Below the pieces are notes generated by a model. The model made no database searches. It was not told where the DNA came from and saw nothing but the letters and a program-made list of their open reading frames with translations. This document shows, one piece after another, positions 1-11,505 of a stretch of DNA of 64,000 nucleotides. The stretch lies in assembly GCA_022494885.1 (NCBI GenBank), contig JAGVSM010004963.1, positions 248,001-312,000 of the forward strand, written 5' to 3'. How positions within the stretch are numbered: the first letter of the stretch is position 1; the number at the start of each line of letters is the position of its first letter. The position numbers and the translations under genes were made by a program. This DNA comes from Micrasema longulum (lineage: Eukaryota; Arthropoda; Insecta; Trichoptera; Brachycentridae).

Positions 1-215
1 AGAGAAAGAGAGAGAAAGACATGGTACGATCAATTCCATCAAATAATTGAAGATGGACATGTTAAACGTCGGAATAATCGGCGCGCGTGCATAAGAACAC
101 GTATGAATGTAGAGGAAGCGAGATCTGTGTACAAAGATAGAGTGACATGGCCTTTTATCCTCTCTGCCTGCCCTCACGGAGAAACGGCATGATGGTTTGA
201 TGGTTTTGTTTGAGA
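1..215 (+). mobile_element. RTE-1 non-LTR retrotransposon, 3' end of ORF2 (open at left edge)
   Basis: Frame 1 is open from the first base for 63 codons and ends at TGA 190-192. It has no start codon because the element continues to the left of the window. The peptide contains KTWYDQFHQIIEDG and VTWPFILSACPHGETA, the typical C-terminal tail of RTE-like reverse transcriptase polyproteins (KTWHDQFHQILEDG ... SAYPYGETA). The same tail recurs at 40196-40535 (+), 42015-42475 (-) and 48262-48640 (-), which defines family RTE-1. After the stop comes the usual short 3' UTR with repeated TGGTTT. This is the only RTE-1 copy here without a visible stop or frameshift in the seen part, so it may be the youngest. 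The RT domain lies outside the window. Confidence 0.85.
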
Positions 216-2130
216 TTTTCAGTAAAACTCATAAGGATATTTTTTTTAATACATCATTTAAAATGTTCCTCTGAAGTTCCGCGGTTTACCCATGAAAACC
301 TGTATAAAATTTCTAAACAGGTAAACAATATATAATGCGAATAGGTATCTACTAATGATTTCATTTGTGTTAGTGCTGTTATTGTTTTGTGAGTTGGTTG
401 TGTGGAGTGTAGCATAATAATATATGGTATGAAGCGTGAATATTGTATTATGGGAATAGATTTAGTTCTAAAAAATAAAAAATGCTGTAATATATAAATA
501 TATATATATATCAGTTTAAAGTTCTCCGTTATAATTACAGGAATTTTTTTTTTCACTTTATAGATAAAAGGCAATGTTCGTATGTGTGTCCTCGATAGAC
601 TAAATAACTACTGGACCGATTAACGGGCGGTTTTTTATCAAAATGATATGCTTTGCCATGCGTATATTTATAACTCTTAAAATCTTTAATCTGTTTAGAA
701 GAGAAAAAGTTTGAAGCGTAAATGTTTTATTCATCGTTACCAGGGCTGCACTCGAGAAGAATACATATACTAAAAAAGTTAGTGGATGTTATTATTAAAA
801 GTGTGTATTTGAATGTTTACAAACAACATTCGTTTTTTATGGTTCCCAATCAGATGCTCTCCTTAAACTCATAATAATTTCAACCCATTTGTTTCTTTTT
901 ATTGGATTTTTGATAATATTAAAATAACATTTGATACATTTTTGAAAATCGTATTCCTACATAAAGTGCACCACTGTTGGTAAGAAGAGCACAGTTTGAC
1001 ATTGGCGAAAAGAATTCTTTATTTAAAAATGATTTATTTTAAGTTTCGAATTCAATCATAAATAAGTATCTAGGTAACTACCAATTAAAAAGTACACCAT
1101 TTTTTTACGTTTATCAATATAAAGAAATTTTTGTTGGTATACTTAATAATGTTTAATCTTCAGAGGAAAAGCAGTCTTACTTTCTTCATACAAACGTATT
1201 CTCGTATTTTTTCTTGGTATTATGGACTAGATCAGTGATTTTTTTACACACTTTATGCATTTGCCTTTAGCGTGTCTCCATTTTTTTTCAAATTTACAAA
1301 TCGTTTATTATGCGAACTAGAACCATCCAAAATCCCGTAAAAATGCCTAATTTTATCCGCTGTCTTCGGGCGCACGGTATACAAATATGATAACGATATT
1401 TAAAAAATGCAAGAAATACTAATAATTAATACTGTACAGAATTGCACATTCCCTTCTCGAAAATGCTCTTCATCTCTGTTGTAACATATTTCAATCGAAT
1501 GTAAATGTGGCTGTATATTTAAGCAGAAAGGTAAAAAGAGATCCTGATATAGCTTGCAAAACGAATCCTCTATATTTTTCATTGTGTATCATTTATTGTA
1601 TCGTTGACTTAAAATATAATCCTCAATTTATGCTTCTTTTGTGATCTTTATTTACTGTACGTTTTGATAGTCACATCACAATATTTTGGATAGAAAAACC
1701 AGGTGATTAGATATGATAAATGAGCATTGTTAAATTTTTGGAGCACGGTTCCAATTCGTGTAATGATAATATTCGGGGAAATTGATGGTCGTTAGGGTAA
1801 TAATGATTGAATTTTAAACTCCGGCATAGTATTAAACTCGGTCTAAATTTGGCAACCCTTTTGTGAAATGACATTAGGAAAATAAATTCGACGAAATAGC
1901 TGGGACAATGCTTCTATTATTGTATTGTTTCGGTTGCTTTTCCTTTTGCTAACGTGTATTTATGCCACTTTTCTAGGCTTTCATGAAAATTTGTCGAAAC
2001 GCGTTATGCATAATAAATACAGTAGTGGAACATTGGTGAATTAAAAATGAAACATAAAGTTAATTTATCTTATAAAGACATTAAAATACCGAATATACTG
2101 TTTTATTTACTGTGTATTTTAAACACCCAA
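216..2130. other. Anonymous AT-rich stretch
   Basis: No gene recognised. A short TA-rich tract lies near 484-512. A fragment of dispersed repeat R lies at about 1445-1490 (cattcccttctcgaaaatgc, then catctctgttgtaaca). The open frames are short, rich in Phe/Ile/Lys/Tyr and typical of random AT-rich DNA. Confidence 0.5.
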
Positions 2131-2205
2131 TGAGGAAGTTCAGTGCTAAGGAAATTGGGTATAAAAAATAATTTTTCTACACGCGGTAAACATTAGAGCA
2201 TTGTT
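2131..2205 (-). mobile_element. MITE-G fragment
   Basis: Starts with tgaggaagttcag and continues with ggaaattgggt and ctacacgcggtaaacat. This matches one end of the MITE-G family (compare the end at 60931, and the reverse complement of the right end at 35857). Only this end is present; the rest is deleted or diverged. Confidence 0.6.
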
Positions 2206-3000
2206 GTATTAAAGGTATACATGTAAATTGTCCAAATCTTGCCTTGATGTCCCTGAATATTTTGTCAAAGCTCTGTTGGTTTTTTGTTTTGTCTCTTATA
2301 TGTGTTGTCATTTTACCGACTAAGTAGGTACCACGACAAAATAATGTTCTAATGATTTTTTTGTAGAGTGGCAACCCGCGTTACAGTCGGTAAAACAGGT
2401 CGCTACTTGAACGGGGCTCTGGTAAAAAATGTTGTTGCAGCGGAAACCCGTCCGTTTTAAAACGCTCGCTCTGGTGAACAAAAAACTGAAATAAGATGTC
2501 ACCATATACCCGAAAGATGGAAGCCAAAATCGTAAATCAAAACCCCATCTTTAACTTGACCAATGTAAAACTGAACACGCAACTAATATTATTCTATTTT
2601 GACACAGGGCTCCATCAATATTTATCCTAAATCGTAAAGTCATCTTCGTGCTTTTAATAATTAGAAGTGAAAACTACCCACCCGCTTGAGAAGAAACCTT
2701 CGGAGGATAGAATTATCAACAAGGAAAAACTCACGAAGAAGATAACCATTGGGATGGAATCTCACAATGGACTTCCTTAAGAAGTTGATTGTGATTCTAC
2801 GAAAACTGTATTTTATTAGATTCATCTAGTTAGGTAGCTTAGTAGTTTTCTAGTCGCTAAATAAAAACTTATCCTTTATAGTAAATTTTAATTAAAGCCT
2901 CATATTGTATATATCCGGATAATGTTTTGCATTTATCTTGTAATATACCATTTGGGAATTTTTCATTTCGTCAGATGACCCTGGAAAAATCTGTGGCCAT
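2206..3000. other. Anonymous stretch
   Basis: No feature supported. Two overlapping frames of about 60 codons near 2177-2505 show no recognisable domain. Confidence 0.4.
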
Positions 3001-3176
3001 GGCCTCCGTGGTGTAGCGGTGAAGATGCTTGACTCACACACGGAAGGTTCTGTGTTCGATTCCCGGTAAGAACACAAATATTGAATATGGATTTTCTCAA
3101 GCTTGGGTGTTTTGTGCTGTAATTCACCACTGTAATTGGGCCTCTTAGCCTGTAGCGGTGCAATAAAAAAACTAAA
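3001..3176 (+). mobile_element. SINE-1, tRNA-headed SINE
   Basis: Begins with a tRNA-like head: gcctccgtggtgtagcggtg is A-box-like and ggttctgtgttcgattcccg is B-box-like. Its own body follows (tcaagcttgggtgttttgtg, caccactgtaattgggcctc) and it ends A-rich. Three other copies lie at 36140-36330 (-), 38722-38921 (-) and 53650-53800 (+). The head resembles a tRNA-Glu-type sequence (loop around gactcac), but this assignment is tentative. It is not a working tRNA gene, because the acceptor stem cannot close and the body continues for another 100 bases. Confidence 0.85.
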
Positions 3177-4042
3177 AGATATTTTTATGAAGTCCCTCGT
3201 TAAAGACTGAGTTGGTTGGTGAAGATCGTTTGCGACAGGAAACATCGAGGACCTCCTTACCGGCCTATGTTGAATTTTCCATGCTCTCGGTCCAAAGCGT
3301 GACGGTATGTATCTACCTTATTTATGACGTGCCTGGTTTACCCAGTTTTGGATTTATAAATGAACAACGTACGTTTATTGATAAAATAAAATAAACAAAT
3401 TACTGGATTTCCCTCTCAAAAAATACTGTCATTTGTTTAAGTATCAATACATTATCATAACATTTTATTTAGACCATCGCATCGTTTGCGATTGATTAGC
3501 AAATCATTCTATTGAATTTCTTCTAGCGACATTTCCACGGCATTTTGTATTGTGACGTCATTGAAATTGAGTCTTATCTCCTTTATGAACAATAAAAATG
3601 CAATCAACGGAAAGAGCTAATCTACCTTTATACCAACACAATACTTACGTGCAAGTTGTCAGGTGTGACAATCGGATGTTGGGTCGAGTTACGTAATGTT
3701 TCGTCATAATTTCACTAATTTATTTCGTTTCGCATTGTTCCCATCTCTCTTAATTACTATTTTCCTGAGGTTCTCGATCTTATTGTGAAGTGGGTAAATT
3801 TGCAAATAAGAATAATAGTAAAAACTTCAAGTTTGTTTTGATGAAAGAAATTTACTTGTTAAATTTAAGATTTTTTAATAAAGTTTTCTAAAAACTCAAT
3901 AAAGGTTTAATAAATATATTTCTAATTTTTAAAAAACATTTTCAAATCATCAAAAACAAGTCACAAATCAAAACCAGAGTCAATGCACAGTAAAAAAAGA
4001 TAAAATAAATACTTTTAATATTTAAAGCATTAACTTTGTGGT
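3177..4042. other. Anonymous AT-rich stretch
   Basis: No gene, RNA or repeat supported. It consists of A/T runs and short frames only. Confidence 0.4.
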
Positions 4043-4329
4043 CAAACATTTTACTAAATGTTATTAAATATGTGTATATAACCACTTACCGACTTTTCAA
4101 TGTCTACTGGTATCGAGATGTACCTATCTTTTCATCAGGACACCAATTAAACCAACATGCAAAACACACTATACACCTTCACCATAGTTGTTGCACAAAC
4201 ATATAAAACCAACACGACCTGCATTTTAATAAGCACATGAACTGATTAGGTACGTCTCGAAACCGGTAGACATAGAAAAGTCGGTAAGTGGTTATATACA
4301 AATATTTAATAACGTTTAGTAAAATAAAC
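4043..4329. repeat. Long imperfect inverted repeat with hammerhead-like cores
   Basis: The left arm (about 4043-4127) and right arm (about 4243-4329) are reverse complements over roughly 86 bases. Shared blocks include actaaatgttattaaata and ataaccacttaccgactttt. The spacer is about 115 bases. Read on the minus strand, the left arm contains CTGATGA followed by a short stem and CGATACC. The right arm on the plus strand contains CTGAT (with a 7-base gap), the same stem and CGAAACCGG. Together the two copies imply an ancestral CTGATGA...stem...GAAA arrangement, the conserved core of a hammerhead ribozyme. Penelope-like retroelements are known to carry such ribozymes in their terminal repeats. 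Neither arm alone keeps a full core. Confidence 0.6.
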
Positions 4330-5379
4330 ATTATTCGGATGAAACGGGTAGTTAAAAAAGTATAGCAAAAACAAACACTTTTATAACAATCTCTAAACTT
4401 GAAAAATTTCTTTTTAATTTTATATACATTTTTGTTTATGTATATTTATGTATATTTTTAAATTGCATCGACATTTTAACCTAAAATATTTTTTGATCCT
4501 GTTTTCCGCTATTTTAAGAGAAAATGAATTTATTTTGTCTCCTTTTTCCTAAATTAATGGTTAAATTTTTCATACTAAGAAATTGTTTTTATTTTTTAGA
4601 CAATTAAAGATAACTTTCCATGCTAATCAGAGCTCTTAATTATGGTCTTAGATTTTTTTAACATGCTTTAAATGTCTTCTTTTGATATTTCTTTCAAAAA
4701 TTGTTCAATCGATTAGTAAAAATAATACATAACACATTGGGAAACCCTGTTCTACTCTCTCTACAAACAGTTTTACCCGAATCGTCACACGGTTTAATAA
4801 TTGTGTTATGAATGAATTTTATTCGCTTCTATTAATAAACCTCAGGTGATGTGAGTTGAATCATAATTATTTTCATTATGACGAAAAAAAAAACGTTAAT
4901 ATTACTCAACGTATTAATTTATTAATGAATACCTATTTCTGGGTTCGAATTATGACAAAATTATTGACAATGAGAGATAATCTCTTTGAAAAAGAAATGT
5001 GTAAGTACGCATATACGAGTAAATAATTTGTAAGAATGTAAGATTTTTTTTTTTTGACAAATTATAAGAGGTAGTAGCGAGCACGTGTGATTTAGGTATT
5101 TTATACAGTGCATAAAAACACGTTTTTCGTCAGCAGTTGTATTAACAATACCTCAAGCGACGCGACGTTTGTGCGGTTCCAATATTTATCTCAAATAAAA
5201 AAATCTGGCAGTAAATAATTTTTCACTCGGTTCACGCCATACAAATTTATATGAAAATCGCGCCCGGCAAATCCAATAAAAAATAATTATGTTAAAGTAA
5301 ATGGCCGAACAAGTTTACAAATTTATTCATTTTTTACTGGCTTTCAAATAATGTACTTTGTGTTATTATCTTTAGCGCT
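4330..5379. other. Anonymous AT-rich stretch
   Basis: No supported feature. A T10 run lies near 5045. Confidence 0.4.
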
Positions 5380-5960
5380 TACTTCCACCTGACTGTATGT
5401 CCCATTTACTTGGAGTCAACCCTCCGAGTCTTCCGTCTAAACGTCAGAATAGAAGATTTGTTGTTCCGTTTGTTTTTTACGGCCGGTTGCCATCTGACGC
5501 CGAGACACCATCTTGCCAACTGGGGCTTATGATTCCACCGTTGACTAATGTTCCTCCGTTGCCATCCTCAACGCAACGTCCTGCTCAAAGCTGTCACCCA
5601 ACAGCCTATAGCCCAAAGTATGTCCGGGTGGCCTGAGAGAAGATTTGTGCCCCTTTCGAATGCTCCGTCGTACTGATGCACTTCATCTCCGCCATTACAG
5701 CTATTGAGGTATTTACCCGTAGCCCTGGGCAAGAGACCACGTCATATCCCACAATATTGGGTTCTTATCCAAACTTAGTTATCTGAATATTTCGGTCTAC
5801 TGAAGTGAAAGGACGTGGACGCGCTGAATGAGAATTACTTCAATGAGAACTGAGAAGATTACCTAGTCTCCCAGAAGCCGGGTTGATGGTCTCGTTTAGG
5901 TGACAAGAAAATATATGCCAACAAACCATCGCTGGAGACCAAGGGCCTGTTATCATCTTT
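5380..5960 (+). other. GC-richer block of unknown nature
   Basis: This block is clearly richer in G+C than its surroundings and has a 79-codon frame at 5397-5636 that is Pro/Ser-rich (LLGVNPPSLPSKRQNRRF near the start). I do not recognise a domain in any frame. Composition and position, just upstream of a LINE fragment, suggest a decayed transposon or an old exon, but nothing decides between them. Confidence 0.25.
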
Positions 5961-6147
5961 AGTATTTAGAAGAAAAATAAAAAAAACATCCTTGTAAGAC
6001 TTTATTATGCATATAGCTAAGGCATTTTTCAGCATTTTCGCCCATATAAAAGTATGATTATCTGTGTTTACGTATTACATATTGAAATAATAATTTCCTC
6101 AACCGCCCTGGGTAGGCATTGACCGTATCCAGGAGTTTTCTCAACTC

Positions 6148-6980
6148 TTGTCGGTCTGCTGTTCTCCTTTCCAGTTCCCTACTTCCGAGCTTTTAAAGAT
6201 TTATTTTGCATTGTGCCAATCAATTTTGGAGTACGGTATAATCGGTTGGGGTGGTGCGAGTGACACAGTTTTAAATAGTGTATTTGTTGCACAAAAATCC
6301 ATAATTAAAACCCTGATACAGACATCTACTGAAGAAATATTCCACAAATCACAACTTATGACACTAAATCAATTATACGCTAAAACAATACCCACTTACA
6401 GATTCAAAAATTACTCATACTCAAATGAAAGACATAACCCCTACAATACATCACAAACAAATAATATAATCACTAGATCCTCACACAAAGACAACTTAAA
6501 CAAATACAAACTACTACCACTTTCGGACAAAGGAATTTTGAATATTATTCTATTAAAATCTATAACCAACTTCCACTATCTATTAAAACAATTAGTAAAG
6601 AGAAAATGTTTAAAAAGGCTATAAAAAAATTGATAGTGGAGATAGGTAGAAGTAAAATAGATAGTCTCATGCGCCCAAACCAATATTGAATCAACCGCTC
6701 CACAAGTGAATAGCTCATGTTAGGTTTTTGTTATTTTCATTGTGCGTTTTGTAATATAAATAAAATAGATGTACATGTATACCTAGTTTTTAAAACTGTG
6801 AATATTTTGTTAACTATTTCTGTTTATTAAGTTAGTCTTCTTTGTTTATTCTCTAATGTAAAAACAATTAAAAAATATATATTTTTAAGTGTCCTCGGCA
6901 CGGGTAACCCCAGTGAGGTCACATTATTTTTATTATTAATTATAGTTTGTAAGAGAAAAATATGAATAAATAAATAAATA
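6148..6980 (+). mobile_element. F1 non-LTR retrotransposon, copy A (RT C-terminus plus 3' UTR)
   Basis: The open frame 6148-6624 reads LLKIYFALCQSILEYGIIGW, then VAQKSIIKTLIQ. This is the post-RT domain typical of Jockey/CR1-superfamily LINEs ('LYFALVQSILNYGIIVWGG ... VQKSILK'). The element is strongly 5'-truncated, so no RT catalytic motif is present. The coding part ends near 6680 (IDSLMRPNQY in another frame, showing at least one frameshift). A 3' UTR of about 280 bases follows, carrying the family-specific block gtcctcggcacgggtaaccc. The copy ends in an (AATA)n tail at about 6963-6980. Family copies lie at 14870-15510 (-), 20618-21160 (+) and 26649-27060 (+). It abuts an RTE-2 remnant at its 3' end. 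Confidence 0.85.
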
Positions 6981-6984
6981 TCCA

Positions 6985-7290
6985 CGCTAATGCAGTCCAT
7001 CTGGGTGTCATTTCGGGCCTTCCTAGTCTTTGTCTTCCTCGTGGCATAGAGTGAGTTATGCGTTTTATGGAGTTGTCGTCCTCCATTATAATTTTATGGC
7101 CAGCCCATCTCCAATGCGCCATCCTGATGGAGCTGATCACATCAGGCGCTCCGTAGACTTTGTATCATAGCTCCCCATTGTAACGACGACGCCAATGCAA
7201 TGTTTTCTCTCACAGGGCCATGAACAACTCTGAGGATCCTTCTCTCGAATGCTTTAGTTTGTTTACGTCAAACTCTAATTCTTTTTCTTA
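6985..7290 (-). mobile_element. RTE-2 3' end, degraded
   Basis: On the minus strand, pieces in neighbouring frames read FERRILRVVHGPV, ISSIRMAHWRWAGH, MEDDNSIKRITHSMPRGRQR and LGRPEM. This is the conserved C-terminal part of RTE-like polyproteins ('RLRWAGHVIRMDD ... RGRRRLGRPKMRW'). Two homologous copies on the same strand are at 38225-39085 and 53040-53525. Frameshifts separate the blocks. F1 copy A ends directly at its downstream side, so F1 probably inserted here or truncated it. Confidence 0.75.
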
Positions 7291-7999
7291 GCGTACTGAC
7301 GCATTTGACAATATTTTAACGCTTTACTAAATGCCGGTAGTTACGCCCAATGCCGTATTTTGTTTGTTTGCCTATTTCGCGCCCTAAGGTCGTGTGAGAA
7401 ATTCACCGTTCTAACATTCTGCACATTGTAACTTAAAAATAATACAGTTTTCATTTCGTATGTGTTTGTGAACAATCATTGTAATAATCAACATAATTAG
7501 CATTAGTCATCTGTAAGTTAGTAAGTCATGAATATTCACAACGAACAAATAATTATAAAATACATTTTCAAGGCAGCGCAGCGAGTAAGTATATTAAAAA
7601 AATAAGGTAAGCGTATTCTGTTCGTCTATTTAATATAAATGTATACACAGCTTGAAATCATTAAAAAGCATTTACGTAAACTAAAGTATGATTTACTAGA
7701 TGTTTCGAGTAAACAAACAAAACGCGTGATATACGTCGGACAATCACGTGATAGAATGGGGCCCAGTTTTACGATCCAAAGTATCTCTTATACTCCTTTT
7801 TAAAAAAACATTTACATTGAATGTTTTCCAATAATTAAAATGTAACAGCAGCAAAAATAGTTAATTACTTATTAATTTTAATAAGTGCACGTGTAATGCG
7901 TAATGTTATAGGCAATTAAATTTATCAGACCAAAAAGGACATTACATAAATCCTTATGTGTGAATTAATAATGAAAAGTTATTATTGTGATTTGTCTGT
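7291..7999. other. Anonymous stretch
   Basis: Nothing recognisable on either strand. Confidence 0.4.
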
Positions 8000-8195
8000 G
8001 TCTGGGCGGATGAAAAATACAGTTCTCTCTGTAAAATTGAACCAGATTTTTAGAAAATAAAACTCAATGATACTCTTACTTGAAAATACTTTAAAAGAAA
8101 ATTTACTGCACAAAAGTCCACTTCGTAGTAATAGTAATGGTTGACGCGTTTACCTACGACAATTGAGGCCATTGTGAGGGGTGACTTTTTTTATA
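8000..8195 (+). mobile_element. SINE-3 composite, diverged copy
   Basis: Contains the leading module (gcggatgaaaaatacagttc, aattgaaccaga) followed by a tRNA-like module (tggttgacgcgtttaccta, then caattgaggcc). The order is the same as in the clearer copies at 37985-38215 and 56665-57055. Highly diverged. Confidence 0.5.
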
Positions 8196-8334
8196 GGGAA
8201 TCTGCATCAAATTTTCATTAATTTGTCCCTACATAAGTAATATATAAATGGCTAGCACGATTTCACATCATCACTCTGTTTCTGCTAAAGACAAAATACT
8301 TATTTTTAATGAAAACTATTCATATACTGTTCCT

Positions 8335-8403
8335 AAATACGTCCCTATGCACCATTAGGAGCCGGATAAGGAAAGTTTCGATGTAGATGTTGTTTTATCC
8401 GGT
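8335..8403 (+). repeat. SINE-3 tail scrap overlapping a small hairpin
   Basis: ccctatgcaccattaggagc matches the SINE-3 3' tail (ccctatgcaccattaggtgc). It continues into gccggataa, and ttatccggttc follows about 25 bases later, giving a short hairpin. Confidence 0.45.
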
Positions 8404-8738
8404 TCAGTCGATATCTCAACAAAGATGAGAATGTTTCTATATGTAGAGGAATATGGAAGTTTTATCATTTACATATCTACTGTGTAACATTCTCAATTCT
8501 ACTTATATTTGAATTTCAACATAAACTAACTTCCTCACTTGAGCCGTTTTGTGAGCATGTTTGAAATGTTATAATATATTATGTTGATTTTTTTGTAAAG
8601 TTAATAGATCCCTAAGATTTTTTATATGCATACGATAAAACTTCTTCTAGTAATGTTTTTTACCACGCAAAGAAAATGCAATTTACTCGCAGTAATTTTA
8701 CATGGCTTTTAACTTTTATTGCATTATTTAATATTATA

Positions 8739-9045
8739 CTGGGTGTTCTTTAAACCCTGTCACATCCGAAACCACGATGATCAGTATGGGCAAGAAGATA
8801 TATTGGCATATTTAAAAAATATTTAGATCGAAGAAAATTTGTAAAAATAAAATGTTAAAAATAATAAATGGTTGCTAACTTCTGCAGGGGAGAAGCGAGG
8901 GGGGCGCAGCCGCGCGGTTAACGGTTTAATATTTTATTTTTTAAACTTCATTCGTTCGAAAAATTTATTTTAATGTGTCAATATGCCTTCTTGCTCATAC
9001 TGATCATCGTAGTTTCGGATGTGACAGGGTTTAAAGAACAGCCTG
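8739..9045. mobile_element. MITE with 77-bp inverted termini, TATA-flanked
   Basis: The left end starts ctgggtgttctttaaaccct. The reverse complement of the right end starts caggctgttctttaaaccct. The termini stay about 90% identical over some 77 bases (shared gtcacatccgaaac, acgatgatcagtatg). TATA sits directly outside both ends (8735-8738 and 9046-9049), so the target duplication is TATA or its core TA. The centre holds a G/C-rich island (gcgaggggggcgcagccgcg). There is no transposase. The TACAGG-like end and TA target suggest a Tc1/mariner-type non-autonomous element, but this class assignment is inferred. Confidence 0.85.
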
Positions 9046-9224
9046 TATACAAACATATTCACAATTGAAACGTATTTTTTTAAATCTATATTATTTAGAA
9101 TTGGATCAAATATTCTTATAATCAACTTTTGTGATCGTCTAGAATACTTTACATATACAGTTTAGAGTTCAGATGGGTTTTGGCTGGTTCAATCACAAAA
9201 TAATATCTAACTACATAGATGCTC

Positions 9225-9480
9225 ATGATATTCTTGCTTAGATTAACCTTAATGTACCTCACCGTAACCTGCGTACCAATGCTGTTCTTGCTGTGAGAAA
9301 TTTTAGAACCAAGGTCGGATTATTTTCCACTCTGCCGAAAATCTTTAGAACAGTTAACAAAATCTTACTAAATAATACTCTCGATCGTCGATGTGTTCTT
9401 ACAGCAAATGCAAGTACTTAAGAAGCTAGCCATGTTATCACTCCTGACAGTCCTGACTTAAAATGATACACTTGATACGC
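9225..9480 (+). mobile_element. Non-LTR RT C-terminal fragment
   Basis: One frame reads INLNVPHRNLRTNAVLAV, then FRTKVGLFSTLPKIFRTVNK. This resembles the short C-terminal domain of several LINE clades ('INFHVPRRNTR ... NFRTNYG.NSPLSRMLRLYN'). Stops occur before and after, with a TAA near 9418. No tail could be delimited. This is a decayed fragment identified only by pattern. Confidence 0.45.
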
Positions 9481-9675
9481 TGTTAATTGGCTTTAAAAAA
9501 AATATGATTGTGATTGAGCATCAACTCTCTTCCATTTTTCTAATTTTTCTAATTTTTCTTTTATTATCTAATAAATAACAGCTGGTATAGACTCAAACCA
9601 GTATTAATAGTTTCGTTTTTCTTAAACTGTCTTGATAATTCGCAGATAATAATCGTCGAGAAATGATTGACTCAA

Positions 9676-9780
9676 AGGGCCTAACTTATAAACCTGTTAT
9701 AAAGTTATGCCAAGGCAGTGGTAGAAATTCTATCACTTTGCCCAGGCATAACTTTATACAAGGTTTATAAGTAAGGCCCT
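9676..9780. mobile_element. Small hairpin MITE, GGGCCTTACTTATAAACC termini
   Basis: The left end is agggcctaacttataaacc and the reverse complement of the right end is agggccttacttataaacc. The arms pair along nearly the whole 105 bases (aagttatgcc/ggcataactt, ggcagtg/cactttgcc), leaving a tiny loop. A longer relative is at 21594-21755. Confidence 0.8.
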
Positions 9781-10149
9781 AAGTGTTCCTTGATGAATTA
9801 ATTGTCTGTACAATAAGGTTGTAGCAATTATATTTTTAAATCGAATAGTTCCGCCACATTAAATGTTCTCATTATTAACAATCCAAAATAATTAATGTAT
9901 AATTACTTTAGCCATAAGGAAATATTTTCACAGAATGATTTCTTTGATAATCTCAGCACGTGAATCTGATTGAATATTTTTTCGCAAGGTTGTGGTATCT
10001 ATTATTTTGTAGCCATATTGCTTACAAGTGTAGCCCAGATACATATTTTATAAGAAGTTTGCAATACATTGTTTACTGACGCCATTGTCACACATTTCTA
10101 TAAATACCGGTAAAATAACGAAATCTAATTGAATTTTTGCATTTTATTA
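9781..10149. other. Anonymous stretch
   Basis: No supported feature. Confidence 0.4.
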
Positions 10150-10428
10150 TTTGGTTAGTTGGCTTAAACTTATATATGTAAAGCCTTCATAAAAGGAGCC
10201 TCATCTTTTGGGGACCAGTGGTTAAACCTCAAGATGTTAAAGAACTCGCCCCCTACCTAATAACCCGATACTTTACGGATCTGGGCTTGGAGGGTGATAA
10301 CCATTTACGGGGACCTGTCAAAATAGATCTTCACAGGTCGCAGTGACGTCAGGAGCTTGCATAGCACTGACCCCCCCCTCCCGATAAGAATAAGAACATT
10401 TGTAAAGCCTAGTAAAATAAAATAAAAC
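10150..10428 (+). mobile_element. Probable retroelement 3' UTR with AAATA tail
   Basis: A G/C-richer segment (tttacggatctgggcttgga, caggtcgcagtgacgtcagg) ends in taaaataaaataaaac. Such an island with an (AAATA)-like tail resembles the 3' end of LINEs elsewhere in the window. No coding homology and no second copy were found, so the family is unknown. Confidence 0.35.
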
Positions 10429-11505
10429 GTGGATATCGAGCAGCGATGAGGAAAAAAACCATTAAATCAATATTTAGCAAAATAAAACAGTTATTTTTTA
10501 CTGGTTGACACATAAACATTGTTATTTTTTAATTGAAAAAAAAACTGTTGTTGATTTTTTTGGAACCTCGTCTCCCTTTTTGTACTGGCTCTGAGTAATA
10601 TAACTCTTATATATCTCGGTTTCACCGTACAGCAGTTTGAACGTTTGCCTTATCGTAATGCAAATATCGAAATGTTTACTATAATTTAAAATCTGTTCGC
10701 CTTGTGGTCTAATTGTAACGCGTATGTCTGAAGAAGAAAAATAATTTCGCGATGACAACTATATCCTGTAACATTTTCGAATTCTTCTTTGGCACTCGTC
10801 GTAAACAGAATAAATTTATAATATATCGATGATCCAATTTTAATAATCCTCCGACCTTGGTACTGAATTTCACGCTTGTATGTTTGTAACTCCGCTACGG
10901 CGCGGCATGGCGATATAATGGCGCAATATTAGTAAGAAGTTAGTCGCCGGCTTCGAGTAGTTAGCTTTAGCTGATTACTGTATTTTATATAACTTGATTC
11001 AAAACTGGTATCCAACCTGAACTTGATCTTAATCCAAGAACGCATTAAACACACGCGCATTCTTAATAGGCCTTTTCCGTATAGAGAAATATTATTGGCT
11101 TATTTTTATACCGCTGTTAGTTTATAGTTTTTAAATCAACGACGTGTACATAAATATACACTGGTGCGATTTTTGAGTAGGTGCAGTCTATTAATTTAAA
11201 TCTTTAACATGCTTTTCTTATGTGTGATAATTTTTTATTCAAACAGGACCATATTGATATCGGAATATGTCACTTCCTAAGTATAAAGAGATAATAATCA
11301 CAATATTTCTGGCTAATGCATATTACCTTGTTTTTTTAAAGGACAGAATAAATATATGTAATTAGTTTTGAGACCACTGAAACATTATTTAAAAACAATC
11401 ATACTTACTATCTAAATTGGTTCGACATATTCATTCAGTTGTACATAAGATACAGGTATTACTCAAATTACAACAATAACCAATGAACCAAAAATTCATC
11501 ATCAT
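10429..11505. other. Anonymous stretch
   Basis: A slightly CG-rich patch lies at 10890-10965 (ctccgctacggcgcggcatg). No gene or repeat recognised. Confidence 0.4.

Noticed and set aside
254..574. 106-codon minus-strand frame
   Set aside because: Rich in Ile/Tyr/Phe from TA-rich DNA, including a TA tract; no domain and no related copy.
3001..3076. Possible tRNA gene in the SINE-1 head
   Set aside because: A- and B-box-like words are present, but the same head is followed by the same non-tRNA body in four places and no acceptor stem closes.
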